Assembly: GCF_026625565.1 (NCBI RefSeq)
Contig: NZ_CP112998.1
Location: forward strand, 5,334,501-5,398,500
DNA: 64,000 nt
Direction of reading: 5' to 3'
Source of the DNA: Dyadobacter pollutisoli
GTDB lineage: Bacteria > Bacteroidota > Bacteroidia > Cytophagales > Spirosomataceae
This document shows positions 35,741-44,892 of this stretch, piece after piece. The position numbers were made by a program, and so were the translations under genes. Numbering within the stretch: position 1 is the stretch's first letter; every line of letters starts with the position of its first letter. Below the pieces are notes generated by a model. It was given only the letters and a program-made list of their open reading frames with translations. It did no database searches and was not told where the DNA came from.

Positions 35741-36358
35741 ATGAAAATAACCTCTACATCAATGAAATCTTTAAAATATGGTACTGTTATGTTGCTGCTC
35801 GCAATCATTGGATCCGGTTGTGACAGCAAAACCAACGAAAAAGCGGAAGCTGTGTCCGACTCTGGTGTACTGTCAGAACCTGCCCCTGCCGAACTAAACA
35901 GCGATCAATCCGCCTTGCTTCAGACAATTATAGGACCTGGCGAGAAAACACCGGAAGGTGCGGTCTTACGCGGGATTTCATTTGGCGACCCAATAGCCAA
36001 AGTGAAGGCTTCGGAAACATTCGAAATGTTTGAAGAAACGCCCGACCATCTCGGATATACTTCTGAAACCGCGCAGCTGGAAACCATCGACGTTCAGTAT
36101 TTTTTGACGCAAGACAAAAAGGTGAACAGGATCACAGTTGACGTTTACCTCAACAGCCCGGAAGCAACAAAACAGCTCTGGAATGCAGGCAAACAGCATT
36201 TCTCCGATCTTTATGCTGCTCCCAAGGAAGAAGCAAAGAAAATAATATGGAACAATAAATCAGTCAGGGTAAACATGGAAGATGTTTCGGAAGGGAAAGA
36301 TTACGGACTAAAATTCCAGTTCTTTTCTACGGATAAAAACGTACTGGCTGCAAACTAA
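35741..36358 (+). CDS. Predicted lipoprotein of unknown function
   Basis: 205 aa; lipoprotein signal with IIGSGC lipobox near residue 28 (an alternative ATG at 35762 shortens the leader). The mature part has GEKTPEGAVLRGISFGDPIA and VQYFLTQDKKVNRITVDVYL, suggesting an alpha/beta fold. No family was recognised. It ends 5 nt before the cyclophilin gene, so the two are probably co-transcribed and may act together in the periplasm. Confidence 0.75.
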   Translation: MKITSTSMKSLKYGTVMLLLAIIGSGCDSKTNEKAEAVSDSGVLSEPAPAELNSDQSALLQTIIGPGEKTPEGAVLRGISFGDPIAKVKASETFEMFEETPDHLGYTSETAQLETIDVQYFLTQDKKVNRITVDVYLNSPEATKQLWNAGKQHFSDLYAAPKEEAKKIIWNNKSVRVNMEDVSEGKDYGLKFQFFSTDKNVLAAN

Positions 36359-36363
36359 CACCT

Positions 36364-37071
36364 ATGAAAACCAAAAATTCGATATTGCTGGCAGTGATCT
36401 GCCTTTTTTCCCTACAAGTCTCTGCACAGAAAAAGTCTAAAAAAGACGAGGTCGTGACCATTACCACAAGCATGGGAACGATGAAACTCATTTTATTTGA
36501 TGAAACGCCTAAACACAAGGCTAATTTCATCAAATTGGTCAATGATAAATTTTACGACGATCTGCTTTTCCATCGCGTGATTGATGATTTTATGATCCAG
36601 GGCGGCGACCCTAATTCAAAAAATGCAAAACCGGATGACTTCCTCGGCAAGGGCGATAATGGTTACAAAATACCTGCTGAGTTTAACCCTAAACTTTTCC
36701 ATCAGAAAGGCGCATTAGCTGCGGCAAGAGACAATAATCCGGCAAAGGAATCAAGCGGATGCCAGTTTTACATTGTCCAGGGCAGAAAATGGGGAAAACT
36801 CGATCTGGAAAAACAGGCGGCGAGAGCTGCACGAAAACTGACGGATGATCAGAAAAAAGTATATGAAACCATTGGAGGTACCCCTCACTTGGATGGAGCT
36901 TACACCGTTTTTGGTCAGGTGATTGACGGAATGGAGGTGATCGACAAAATCGGGGCTGTGGAAAAGGATGAAAGGGACCGTCCTGAAAAAGACGTTTCGA
37001 TGAAAATGTCTGTCAAAAAGATGAAGAAGAAGAAAATCACCAAAAAATACGGCTGGAAATACGAGGCTTAA
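36364..37071 (+). CDS. Secreted cyclophilin-type peptidyl-prolyl cis-trans isomerase
   Basis: 235 aa, signal peptide ending VSAQ, so periplasmic. Cyclophilin motifs are TTSMGTMKLILFDETPKHKANF, with LLFHRVIDDFMIQGGDP (catalytic Arg and Phe), GALAAARD, SSGCQFYI and TVFGQVIDGMEV. An insertion of about 30 lysine-rich residues (around 145-175, KLDLEKQAARAARKL) is seen in Bacteroidota members. It catalyses proline isomerisation during folding of exported proteins. The C-terminus is strongly basic. Confidence 0.95.
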   Translation: MKTKNSILLAVICLFSLQVSAQKKSKKDEVVTITTSMGTMKLILFDETPKHKANFIKLVNDKFYDDLLFHRVIDDFMIQGGDPNSKNAKPDDFLGKGDNGYKIPAEFNPKLFHQKGALAAARDNNPAKESSGCQFYIVQGRKWGKLDLEKQAARAARKLTDDQKKVYETIGGTPHLDGAYTVFGQVIDGMEVIDKIGAVEKDERDRPEKDVSMKMSVKKMKKKKITKKYGWKYEA

Positions 37072-37084
37072 AGCATTCCCCGAA

Positions 37085-37990
37085 TTGGAAAAGAAACGGA
37101 TACTGATTACCGGCTCGAATGGTCTTTTGGGTCAGAAACTGGTTGAGATGCTGGTTGAAAAACCTTCCATCGAGACAATTGCTACCGCCCGGGGCGAAAA
37201 CCGGCTGCCATTTCATGAGGGATATCAGTACCTTGAAATGGACATTACGAATCCTGCCGATGTGGATCACGTCCTGGCAGCAACCCGTCCCCATGTGATC
37301 ATTCACACCGCAGCGATGACGAATGTGGATCAATGTGAAATGGAGAAGGATGCGTGCTGGAAGCTCAATGTAACAGCTGTTGAAATTCTGATCGCGGCTT
37401 GCAAAAAGTATAACATTTTCTTCGAACACCTGTCTACTGACTTTATTTTTGACGGTACCTCGGGGCCATATAGCGAGGAAGACCTTCCTAATCCTGTCAG
37501 TTTTTACGGATGGAGCAAGTATGCTGCGGAGAAGGCGGTTATGAGCTCCGACATTCAATGGGCCATCACGCGGACCGTGCTTGTATACGGCATTGCGCAC
37601 GACATGAGCCGCAGTAACATTATTCTTTGGGTTAAAAAGTCACTGGAAGAAGGCAATTCGATCAAAGTAGTGACTGACCAGTTCCGGACGCCAACGTTGG
37701 CCGAGGATCTTGCATTGGGATGTTTCCTGATTGCAGATCAGCAAGCACAGGGAATTTTCCATATTTCGGGAAAAGACTTTCTCACACCTTACGAAATGGC
37801 TATTATGGCGGCGGATTATTTTTCGCTGGATAAATCGCTCATTTCCCCTACCGACGCTTCCGCTTTTTCGCAACCCGCGCGACGTCCGCCACGCACCGGT
37901 TTCGATTTAACAAAATCCCGAAAAGTACTAGGCTACGAGCCACATACTTTCCGGGAAGGAATTGCCTTAGTTGAAAAACAGATCGGGTAG
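37085..37990 (+). CDS. RmlD-like SDR reductase (dTDP-4-dehydrorhamnose reductase family)
   Basis: 301 aa. The start appears to be TTG at 37085; no in-frame ATG lies nearby and the NAD(P)-binding motif begins at once (KKRILITGSNGLLGQ, GxxGxxG). Other marks are HTAAMTNVDQCE, LSTDFIFDG and the catalytic YxxxK in YGWSKYAAEK, plus FHISG. Members reduce dTDP-4-keto-rhamnose or related nucleotide sugars; the local context (cyclophilin, Uma2) gives no sugar pathway, so the substrate is open. It lies 13 nt after the cyclophilin stop. Confidence 0.88.
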   Translation: MEKKRILITGSNGLLGQKLVEMLVEKPSIETIATARGENRLPFHEGYQYLEMDITNPADVDHVLAATRPHVIIHTAAMTNVDQCEMEKDACWKLNVTAVEILIAACKKYNIFFEHLSTDFIFDGTSGPYSEEDLPNPVSFYGWSKYAAEKAVMSSDIQWAITRTVLVYGIAHDMSRSNIILWVKKSLEEGNSIKVVTDQFRTPTLAEDLALGCFLIADQQAQGIFHISGKDFLTPYEMAIMAADYFSLDKSLISPTDASAFSQPARRPPRTGFDLTKSRKVLGYEPHTFREGIALVEKQIG

Positions 37991-37994
37991 TCGG

Positions 37995-38579
37995 TCAGGA
38001 CTTTTCTATCGTATTCAGATCGAGTACGAACCCGGGAAAAAGCGCTTCTCCCGAAAGTCGGACATCCAATCCATTATGTTCTTCAATGTTACGATCAGGC
38101 TGATAAATGTATACCTTTTCGTCAAACCGGTCGATCAGCCATCCTAGCTGACATCCATTAGCCATGTATTCGTCCATTTTGTCTTTCAGATATTTTAAAT
38201 CGTCTGACTTGGACCGTATTTCCACAATAAAATCGGGGCAAATGGGTGCAAACCTCTCCTTGTCATCCTTAGATAATTTGTCCCATTTTTCTCTTGTTAC
38301 CCAGGAAATGTCAGGAGACCGTACGGCACCATTGGGAAGGGTAAAGCCGGTGGAGGAGTCGAATAATTTACCAGCGATTTTGCGACTATGCAGCCACGCG
38401 CCCAGTTCAACCAGAATATCAGAATTAAAGCTCCCTGTAAAACTTCCTGTTGGTGACATAAAAATAATGTTTCCGTTACTATCCCGCTCAAAGTCAAGCA
38501 TGTCATTCATCCGGCAGAACCGAAAGAATTCCTCTTCACTCATGATGTCCCCAACTTTAATGGTTACCGGCATATTCAT
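37995..38579 (-). CDS. Uma2 family (DUF820) putative restriction endonuclease-like protein
   Basis: 194 aa; ATG 38579, with a second ATG at 38573. A PD-(D/E)xK fold is indicated by RSPDISWV, then CPDFIVEIRSKSDDL with D, E and K-like positions, and a conserved YMANGCQLGWLID. Uma2 proteins are abundant in Cyanobacteria and Bacteroidota; most are uncharacterised and are often single genes. It converges on the RmlD-like gene with a 4-nt gap. Confidence 0.9.
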   Translation of the reverse strand: MNMPVTIKVGDIMSEEEFFRFCRMNDMLDFERDSNGNIIFMSPTGSFTGSFNSDILVELGAWLHSRKIAGKLFDSSTGFTLPNGAVRSPDISWVTREKWDKLSKDDKERFAPICPDFIVEIRSKSDDLKYLKDKMDEYMANGCQLGWLIDRFDEKVYIYQPDRNIEEHNGLDVRLSGEALFPGFVLDLNTIEKS

Positions 38580-38672
38580 TAATGATAATATTTATTATTG
38601 ATCACGGAAGTTTTTCAGAAAGCAATTTACCAATTAAAAATCATTTTCAAGCCGTTAAAATGTGCGCTAATA

Positions 38673-40319
38673 TCAATACAATTTCTCATAATACTCCCGC
38701 GCCATGCGGTCGGAATTGAACGCTACATTGACATCATTCATGCTGTTGAGTACCATTTTCTGCCATTTCGCCTGATCTGAATAGTAGGTTGGAATGACCG
38801 TGGTTTCGAGTTTTTCCATCAATGCGTCGCAGTCCTGCTTATTGATATTTTCACCCTGGGCAACGGGAAGCAGGAAAGAATTGTCGCCATCTTTTGCAAA
38901 CTCACAAATCCAGCCGTCGAATGTGGATAGGTTCAGGGAAGCATTCATTGCCGCCGTCATACCACTCGTGCCTGACGCCTCGCGGGTTACGACCGGTGTA
39001 TTAAGCCACACATCCGAGCCATCTTTCAGTAACTTGGAAAGTGCCAGCTCGTAGCCTGTCAGCACTGCCACATTTGGAAAAAGATGGCTCAGGTAAAACA
39101 AATGATTGAATGTATTAATGGCCCCTTCGTCTTTCGGATAAGGTTTCCCCGCCCATATCACCTGCACAGGTTGATTTACATTGCTCATCAATTTACCAAA
39201 CCGTTCCAGGTCCCACGCCAGCATATCGGGTCTTTTATAGGCTGCGAACCTGCGCGCCCACACAATCGTGAGCACTTCGGGATTGAAGATTTTCCCGCAT
39301 TGATCTGCGACTGTTTTGAACAATACAGCTTTCAGTTCTTTTTTACGTGCAGCTATTTTAGCCAAATCTTTCTCAACCCTGGCCTGTTCCAGCTGTTTGT
39401 CGACCCAGTAAGTTTTGTTTTGCGCATTGGTAATGTGGTCTATTGCAGCAATCTTCGGATACGCTTTCCACATTTGGCGCGAAACTTCGCCATGTAGTTT
39501 GGAAACACCATTGGCCTTTCTGCTCAGACTTAACGCTGCCAGCGAATGATTGAAAATGTTATCTTTTGTCCCGCTGATTTTTCTGACCGTTTCCAGATCG
39601 AGCCCTGAAAAGAAGCCAAGATTTTCCAGAAAATGGATTTCGTGCTTCTCATTCCCAGCTTCCTCAGGCGTATGAGTTGTAAAAACGACCCGTTTCTTTA
39701 CCTCGGCAACTTTTTTATATTTTTTGAACAAATGAAAAATAGCTGACACTGCGTGCGCTTCATTCAGATGATAAACCTGCGGCTCATAACCCAGCTCCTC
39801 CAACAGCCTCGCGCCACCAATTCCCAAAATCATGCATTGCGCCACTTTGTAGCTCACATCTGAATCATATAATGAGTAGCTGATCGCACGTGTGGCTTCA
39901 TCATTACCGTCTGTATCCGTGGTGAGCAAGAACAGTGGCGCAGACTGAAATACGTCCGGGGCCAGATAATAAGCTGCTACCCAAACATCTTTTCCCATTA
40001 CGGGAATCTGAAAACGAATGTTGGTATCCGTCAGGAATGAGTACATTTTCTCACGAAATTCGGGTTGCATACTACCGTCCTTTTTCCTTCCCTGATCATA
40101 ATAACCGTGTTTCCACAGCATACCTATGCCAATCAGGTTTTGTTTCAATGCATATACACTCCGCATATGTGAGCCTGCGAGAAATCCGAGCCCGCCGGAA
40201 TAAATCTTCAACGCCTGGTCGACGGCGAATTCCATTGAAAAGTAAGCGACTGATTTTTTGTATTTCTTCTCCGGAGTAAATGGATGTTGATAAGGAAGCG
40301 AAAACGTTTGTTGTGACAT
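38673..40319 (-). CDS. Alpha-glucan phosphorylase family protein (GT35) without the usual PLP lysine
   Basis: 548 aa, typical of the short alpha-glucan phosphorylase family that releases glucose-1-phosphate from alpha-1,4-glucans. Visible: VAYFSMEFAVDQALKIYSGG, YHLNEAHAV, FTTHTPEEAGNEKH, IVWARRFAAYKRPDML, VIWAGKPYPKDEG and the C-terminal REASGTSGMTAAMNASLNL. Where phosphorylases carry the PLP-binding Lys (SGMK), this protein has Thr (codon ACG, one base from AAG). Either this subfamily works differently or the protein is not a phosphorylase. The start has a clear ATG and the LEA-like gene lies upstream. Confidence 0.88.
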   Translation of the reverse strand: MSQQTFSLPYQHPFTPEKKYKKSVAYFSMEFAVDQALKIYSGGLGFLAGSHMRSVYALKQNLIGIGMLWKHGYYDQGRKKDGSMQPEFREKMYSFLTDTNIRFQIPVMGKDVWVAAYYLAPDVFQSAPLFLLTTDTDGNDEATRAISYSLYDSDVSYKVAQCMILGIGGARLLEELGYEPQVYHLNEAHAVSAIFHLFKKYKKVAEVKKRVVFTTHTPEEAGNEKHEIHFLENLGFFSGLDLETVRKISGTKDNIFNHSLAALSLSRKANGVSKLHGEVSRQMWKAYPKIAAIDHITNAQNKTYWVDKQLEQARVEKDLAKIAARKKELKAVLFKTVADQCGKIFNPEVLTIVWARRFAAYKRPDMLAWDLERFGKLMSNVNQPVQVIWAGKPYPKDEGAINTFNHLFYLSHLFPNVAVLTGYELALSKLLKDGSDVWLNTPVVTREASGTSGMTAAMNASLNLSTFDGWICEFAKDGDNSFLLPVAQGENINKQDCDALMEKLETTVIPTYYSDQAKWQKMVLNSMNDVNVAFNSDRMAREYYEKLY

Positions 40320-40403
40320 TAGTGCAGTTGTTAGTGAAGAACAAATGGATGGCCTAAAAAATCAGGCCAATGAAAAGGATATAAATCAACAGGTTAGTTA
40401 TCA

Positions 40404-40434
40404 AAAAAGGCCTGACGAACACATTCATCAGGCC
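40404..40434 (-). terminator. Rho-independent terminator after the LEA-like gene
   Basis: On the minus strand GGCCTGA...TCAGGCC with a 13-nt loop followed by TTTTTT, about 23 nt past the stop of the gene at 40457. Confidence 0.85.
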
Positions 40435-40456
40435 CTGTCCGGAACGATTTTATTTA

Positions 40457-41290
40457 TTATTTACCGAAAAGGCGTGCCCAGAAACCTTTTGCCTTGGTCT
40501 TTGTTTCCACATACTTTTCAGAAGCTACTTCTTTCAATTCCTCTATTTCTTCGGCAGCTTTTGCTTTTAGTTCAGCTGCTTTCACCTGGGCTTCCGCCAA
40601 TTTTTCAGCTGCTATCTCCTTAACATCTTCAAATGCCTCCGCTGCATCTTCTTTCAAATCCTCAAACTTCTCGGTTGCTACCTCTTTCAACTCCCCTGCT
40701 TTTTCAGTAAGGTCAGAGATAATCTCCTCTGCTTTTACTTTTCCGGCGGCAATGTTCAGTTCCACCTCATTTTGGAGTTGTTCCGCTTTCACTGCGAAGC
40801 CTGATTTAACTTCTTCTGCTTTTTCTGCCACAACCTCAGCTTTCTCAACAACTTCCTCTTCCACTTCCTCCACTTTTTCGGCTGCTGCTTCCTTCACCTC
40901 CTCTGTTTTTGCCGCCGCCTCTTCTTTGATAGTCGCTACTATTTCTTTGGCTTCCTCTGCCTTTTCTTCCGCTACCGCCTTTACCTCCTCAGTCTTCTCT
41001 TCCGCTTCGGTTTCCAGATCTTCCAATTTATCAGCCACATTCTCTTCGATCTCCAATGCGGCATCCTTGGTCAGATCCGTCTTTTCTTCGGCCTCGGCTT
41101 TCAGATCGTCCAGTGTTTCATACACCTCCGACTTGATTCCGTCGGCCACCGCTACTCCTTCTGCCTCGATTTCCTCTACCTTTTCCACAACTTCATCTTT
41201 TGCATCCGCAGCAGCATCATTCAGCTCTTCGGCTTTATTTTCCAGTGATTCTTTCGCATCTTCTGGTATAGGTTGATCATTTTCGGCCAT
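40457..41290 (-). CDS. Acidic Ala/Glu/Lys-rich helical repeat protein (LEA/apolipoprotein-like)
   Basis: 277 aa, nearly all A, E, K, V and D in an 11-residue-like amphipathic repeat (AEEKTEEVKAVAEEKAEEAK; EKFEDLKEDAAEAFEDVKEI). No signal peptide or membrane span; a different, aromatic/basic end (GFWARLFGK). Such helices resemble group 3 LEA proteins and are often linked to desiccation or membrane-surface binding, but similar composition also arises by convergence. It is monocistronic, with its own terminator. Confidence 0.8.
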   Translation of the reverse strand: MAENDQPIPEDAKESLENKAEELNDAAADAKDEVVEKVEEIEAEGVAVADGIKSEVYETLDDLKAEAEEKTDLTKDAALEIEENVADKLEDLETEAEEKTEEVKAVAEEKAEEAKEIVATIKEEAAAKTEEVKEAAAEKVEEVEEEVVEKAEVVAEKAEEVKSGFAVKAEQLQNEVELNIAAGKVKAEEIISDLTEKAGELKEVATEKFEDLKEDAAEAFEDVKEIAAEKLAEAQVKAAELKAKAAEEIEELKEVASEKYVETKTKAKGFWARLFGK

Positions 41291-41384
41291 TGGGAACAGA
41301 TTTAAGGTAAGAACAGTTGATTGACATGAATTCGAAATCTACAAAGGAGTTGGCAACGTTGCAAACAATTGAGCCACCTTTTCT

Positions 41385-41951
41385 CTACTCTAACCTTCTA
41401 ATCATCAAATTTTTAACCAATTCATAAAAGGGCTCGGGCTGCAAAGTACGCCAGTTGTTCAGATGGAGCGTACCGCCAAAATTGATATAATAATCAAGCC
41501 TGAATTTTTTCCACTGTTCTTCCACGTGTTCCCGAAAGCTCACCGCAGCAATCCATCCATCTTCAATATCGTCAAACCATTCGGCATAGTAGTCGTCTTC
41601 ATTGCCGTGAAAATCCAGTACATTCTCTCCTAATAGGACAAACTGATTGATGCCCTCGTCCACCAGCGGATCCACGACCTGGCGTTTGAAAAACATGATA
41701 TCGTTGTGTAAAGCGTCATTCCATTCTCCAAACATTTCAATGATTGCATAATGTTTGTTGTAATCAGCGTAGAGGATCTTTACATAAAGTGTTTCAGAGC
41801 CTATTTCGTCCCAAAGCGGGTGTATATAGTAACCATAGATCGCATTTTCATAGTGATCCAGGTTATAGGTCCTTCCATAAAATGGCGACCGTTCGTCGTG
41901 GCTTGCCACATAATGTTTTTCCCAATTGTAATAAGGCTCAATCTCCTGCAT
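41385..41951 (-). CDS. Conserved-looking cytoplasmic protein of unknown function
   Basis: 188 aa from the ATG at 41951 (the frame extends to a GTG at 41960). Aromatic-rich, no signal peptide: YYNWEKHYVASHDERSPFYG, LYVKILYADYNKHYAIIEMFGEWND, a central acidic DFHGNEDDYYAEWFDDIEDG. I do not recognise the family. The ordered mix of strands and helices and the sensible start argue for a real gene. Confidence 0.75.
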   Translation of the reverse strand: MQEIEPYYNWEKHYVASHDERSPFYGRTYNLDHYENAIYGYYIHPLWDEIGSETLYVKILYADYNKHYAIIEMFGEWNDALHNDIMFFKRQVVDPLVDEGINQFVLLGENVLDFHGNEDDYYAEWFDDIEDGWIAAVSFREHVEEQWKKFRLDYYINFGGTLHLNNWRTLQPEPFYELVKNLMIRRLE

Positions 41952-42002
41952 GGTAATCACTCGGCTTGCATTGAATAATCAAACATAAATATAGCAAAAC
42001 AG

Positions 42003-42041
42003 AAAAGGCTTAATCGACGTTTTCAGTCAATTAAGCCTTTA
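42003..42041 (-). terminator. Terminator after the DUF1080 gene
   Basis: AAAGGCTTAAT and ATTAAGCCTTT pair over 11 bp around a 15-nt loop, 30 nt past the stop codon on the minus strand. Confidence 0.75.
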
Positions 42042-42071
42042 AAATTATTATACCTGCTTACGCTCTGAATC

Positions 42072-42836
42072 TTACAATTCGCGGATCCAGATGTTTCTGA
42101 AACTGGTTGTATTGTTGTGGTCCTGCAATTTGATCGGGCCTTTTCCATGAGGCTCGATTACCGGCTGGCCTACATAAGGAGTTGTCCCCTGGATTGCGGT
42201 ATGGTTTTGAACCAGCACGCCATTGTGTATCACCGTAATGTATGGCGGATGTGTCATTTGGCCATCTTTATTGAAGTGAGGCGCAGTGTACATAACGTCA
42301 TAAACCTGCCACTCTCCCGGGCCTACTGAAGCATTTACCAAAGGCATGGTTTGTTTGTAAATAGAACCTGCCTGACCATTCGAATAAGTTGGGTTGTTAT
42401 AGCTGTCTAGTACCTGTAATTCGTAGACACCCTGCATGAAGATACCACTGTTACCACGTCCCTGGCTGCTACCCTCCACTTTCGCAGGAGTACGCCATTC
42501 GATGTGAAGCTGATAATCACCGAAAGTCTGCTTAGTTTGGATGTCCCCTGATTTCGGCGCAACCGTGATCGCATTGTCACCAACCGTCCATGGAGCAGCC
42601 GATTTTCCATCTTTACCGGAAACCCAGGCGTCCAGGTTTTTACCATCAAATAGCACGATAGCATCGGAAGGGGCAGTAAAACCGGAAAGGGCAGGAGTGA
42701 TTTTACCGGGCGTCACAACACGAGGGACCGGGCTCCATGATTCGCTGGATTCGGGCGTTTGCTTAGCGGGTTGCAATTGGGCATGTGCAGCAAAAGCCGA
42801 TGCAAGGCTGACCGCGGTAAGAAGTAATTTTTTCAT
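42072..42836 (-). CDS. DUF1080 (3-keto-disaccharide hydrolase) domain protein
   Basis: 254 aa, signal peptide ending FAAHAQ, so periplasmic. The DUF1080 lectin-like jelly-roll is marked by DAIVLFDGKNLDAWVSGKDG, FGDYQLHIEWRTP, RGNSGIFMQGVYELQVLDSY, GQAGSIYKQ, and GPIKLQDHNNTTSFRNIWIREL. Characterised DUF1080 proteins cleave 3-keto-glycosides. It is divergent from a second DUF1080 gene over a 180-bp gap, suggesting joint regulation. Confidence 0.92.
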   Translation of the reverse strand: MKKLLLTAVSLASAFAAHAQLQPAKQTPESSESWSPVPRVVTPGKITPALSGFTAPSDAIVLFDGKNLDAWVSGKDGKSAAPWTVGDNAITVAPKSGDIQTKQTFGDYQLHIEWRTPAKVEGSSQGRGNSGIFMQGVYELQVLDSYNNPTYSNGQAGSIYKQTMPLVNASVGPGEWQVYDVMYTAPHFNKDGQMTHPPYITVIHNGVLVQNHTAIQGTTPYVGQPVIEPHGKGPIKLQDHNNTTSFRNIWIREL

Positions 42837-43016
42837 TTTAGGAAGTACTTTTTAGTCTAATAACACATTGAAATAATATCAAAACACAACATTAGGTAAA
42901 AAGCATTAACAAACTCGATTCTCATCTAATTAAATGTAATTTTCCCAAATCTTATCACGTAATTTGCACCGCCCAAAGCGGCGCTTTAATCTAAAACCGA
43001 CAAGCTTACTTCAAGT

Positions 43017-44864
43017 ATGTTTAAAATTAACCGTTCAATTCTACAACTAATTGCTTGTGGCATTGCAGCTTTTGCTATGCAATCTGCTTATGCCCAGCAG
43101 CCCATCCCTCTTAACGACCTTAGTGCATTTACTACGAAATCCGACAATTGGAAAATCGTAGGAAATGCGTCTGCCGACATTTCGAAGGAAAATGTGCTGA
43201 TCACTACGCCTGGAAAAGGTGTACTGGCATGCACCCACGAAAAAGGCAAGTATGGCAACCAGTATGAGCTGATCTCCAATTTCAAACACGGCGATCTGGA
43301 CATTGAACTGGATTTCATGCTTACCAAAGGCTCGAACTCAGGTATTTATTTGCAAGGAAATTATGAGGTACAGCTTTTCGACAGTTGGGGTAAAAAATCT
43401 GCCAAGTACAATGACAATGGTGGAATTTACGAACGTTGGAATGACTCTAAACCCGAGGGCGAAAAAGGCTACGAAGGTTATGCGCCACGTTTCAATGTAG
43501 CGAAAGCGCCGGGTTTGTGGCAAAATATCAAGATCTCTTACCAGGCTCCCCGTTTTGACGCTAATGGTAAAAAGGTTTCCAATGCAGTATTCCTATCTAT
43601 TGTCCTGAATGGCGTAACCATTCATGAAAATGTGGAAGTGAGCGGCCCTACCCGTGGATCATTAACTGCGGACGACGTGGCAATGGGCCCGATCCGTATC
43701 CAGGGTGACCACGGTTCTCTGGCGATCAAAAACATTGTGATCAACAATTTTGATAAAAAACCAGGTACGCTGTCGGAGCTTACCTACAAAACATATTACG
43801 GCGGTTTGAGCGAAACCGAAGACCTGTCCAAACTTACTCCTGCTGAAACCGGCAAATCGGAAGCATTGAGCTGGGAGATCCTGAAAGAAAACAACAACTA
43901 CTCCTACCTTTATACAGGCCGATACAATGCGCCTACCGCAGGAGATTATAATTTCAAATTGCAGGCTTCGGGGAATTCTTACCTGAAAATCGATGGCAAA
44001 TTCGTCATTGATGCGCAATGGAAAACCAACAACGATTTCCGCCAGGGAACCGCTAAGCTTACAGCTGGCGACCATACCATTGAAATATTCAACAATAAAA
44101 GAGATGGCTGGATGCGTCCGGCATTAGGCCTTTGGGTAAGTGGCCCGGGATTCCGTGAAGTGGCTTACCATACCAAAAGCTCTGCCATTGCAGGCGGATC
44201 CAATGATCCTATCCTGATTTCTGCCGGTACCAATACCATTACCCGCAGTTTCATGGATTTCAAAAAAGACCCCAAATCCAAAGGACAACGTGTAGTGCAT
44301 GCAGTTTCAGTAGGCAGCCCTACCAACCTGCATTATACTTATGACCTGGACAAAGGAACGGTATTGCAGGTTTGGCGCGGGGAGTTCCTGGACGCTACCC
44401 CCATGTGGCATGATCGCGGCGATGGCTCGTCACGTCCGAGAGGAAGTGTGACATTGCTAGGCGATGATATGATCCTTGGCAAATCAGGAAAAGCGAAATG
44501 GGAAGGAGATACTACCGGAAGCGGCTACCGCCCGAAAGGTTATGTATTGGACGATCAGGATGTTCCTACTTTCCAATACCAGGCATTTGGCTCAGCTGTA
44601 ACGGATTACATTTCTGTTGTGAACAATCAGTATTTCGAACGCATCATTAAAGTAAATAATCCTGCGAAAGACCTGGTTGCGAGACTGGCGGATGGTTCTT
44701 CAATCGAAAAAATTTCCGATGGCCTGTACGCGGTGGACAACAAGTCCTACTACATTCAGCTGGCTGATAAAAGTGTTAAACCTGAAATCAGAAGCGCTAA
44801 CGGTTTGCAGGAACTACTGGTTCCGGTGACCAATGGTGAAGTTAAGTATTCGATCTTGTTCTGA
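43017..44864 (+). CDS. DUF1080 plus PA14 domain secreted protein
   Basis: 615 aa with signal peptide (ending SAYAQQ). Residues about 25-245 are a DUF1080 domain (LDIELDFMLTKGSNSGIYLQ; MGPIRIQGDHGSLAIKNI), about 255-385 a PA14-like domain (YLYTGRYNAPTAGDYNFKLQ; KIDGKFVIDA), and the C-terminal 230 residues a beta-rich region found next to heme/propeller proteins in other Bacteroidota. The combination suggests carbohydrate binding and keto-glycoside cleavage. The cytochrome/propeller gene follows 28 nt later, so they form an operon. Confidence 0.87.
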   Translation: MFKINRSILQLIACGIAAFAMQSAYAQQPIPLNDLSAFTTKSDNWKIVGNASADISKENVLITTPGKGVLACTHEKGKYGNQYELISNFKHGDLDIELDFMLTKGSNSGIYLQGNYEVQLFDSWGKKSAKYNDNGGIYERWNDSKPEGEKGYEGYAPRFNVAKAPGLWQNIKISYQAPRFDANGKKVSNAVFLSIVLNGVTIHENVEVSGPTRGSLTADDVAMGPIRIQGDHGSLAIKNIVINNFDKKPGTLSELTYKTYYGGLSETEDLSKLTPAETGKSEALSWEILKENNNYSYLYTGRYNAPTAGDYNFKLQASGNSYLKIDGKFVIDAQWKTNNDFRQGTAKLTAGDHTIEIFNNKRDGWMRPALGLWVSGPGFREVAYHTKSSAIAGGSNDPILISAGTNTITRSFMDFKKDPKSKGQRVVHAVSVGSPTNLHYTYDLDKGTVLQVWRGEFLDATPMWHDRGDGSSRPRGSVTLLGDDMILGKSGKAKWEGDTTGSGYRPKGYVLDDQDVPTFQYQAFGSAVTDYISVVNNQYFERIIKVNNPAKDLVARLADGSSIEKISDGLYAVDNKSYYIQLADKSVKPEIRSANGLQELLVPVTNGEVKYSILF

Positions 44865-44892
44865 TTTTAATCCTATCATACCTTATTATATA

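Noticed and set aside
40494..41276. 260-aa Ser/Ala/Phe-rich open frame on the plus strand
   Set aside because: Antisense of the Ala/Glu/Lys-rich gene; the low-complexity codons (GAA, GAG, AAA, GCx) automatically give a stop-free antisense frame.
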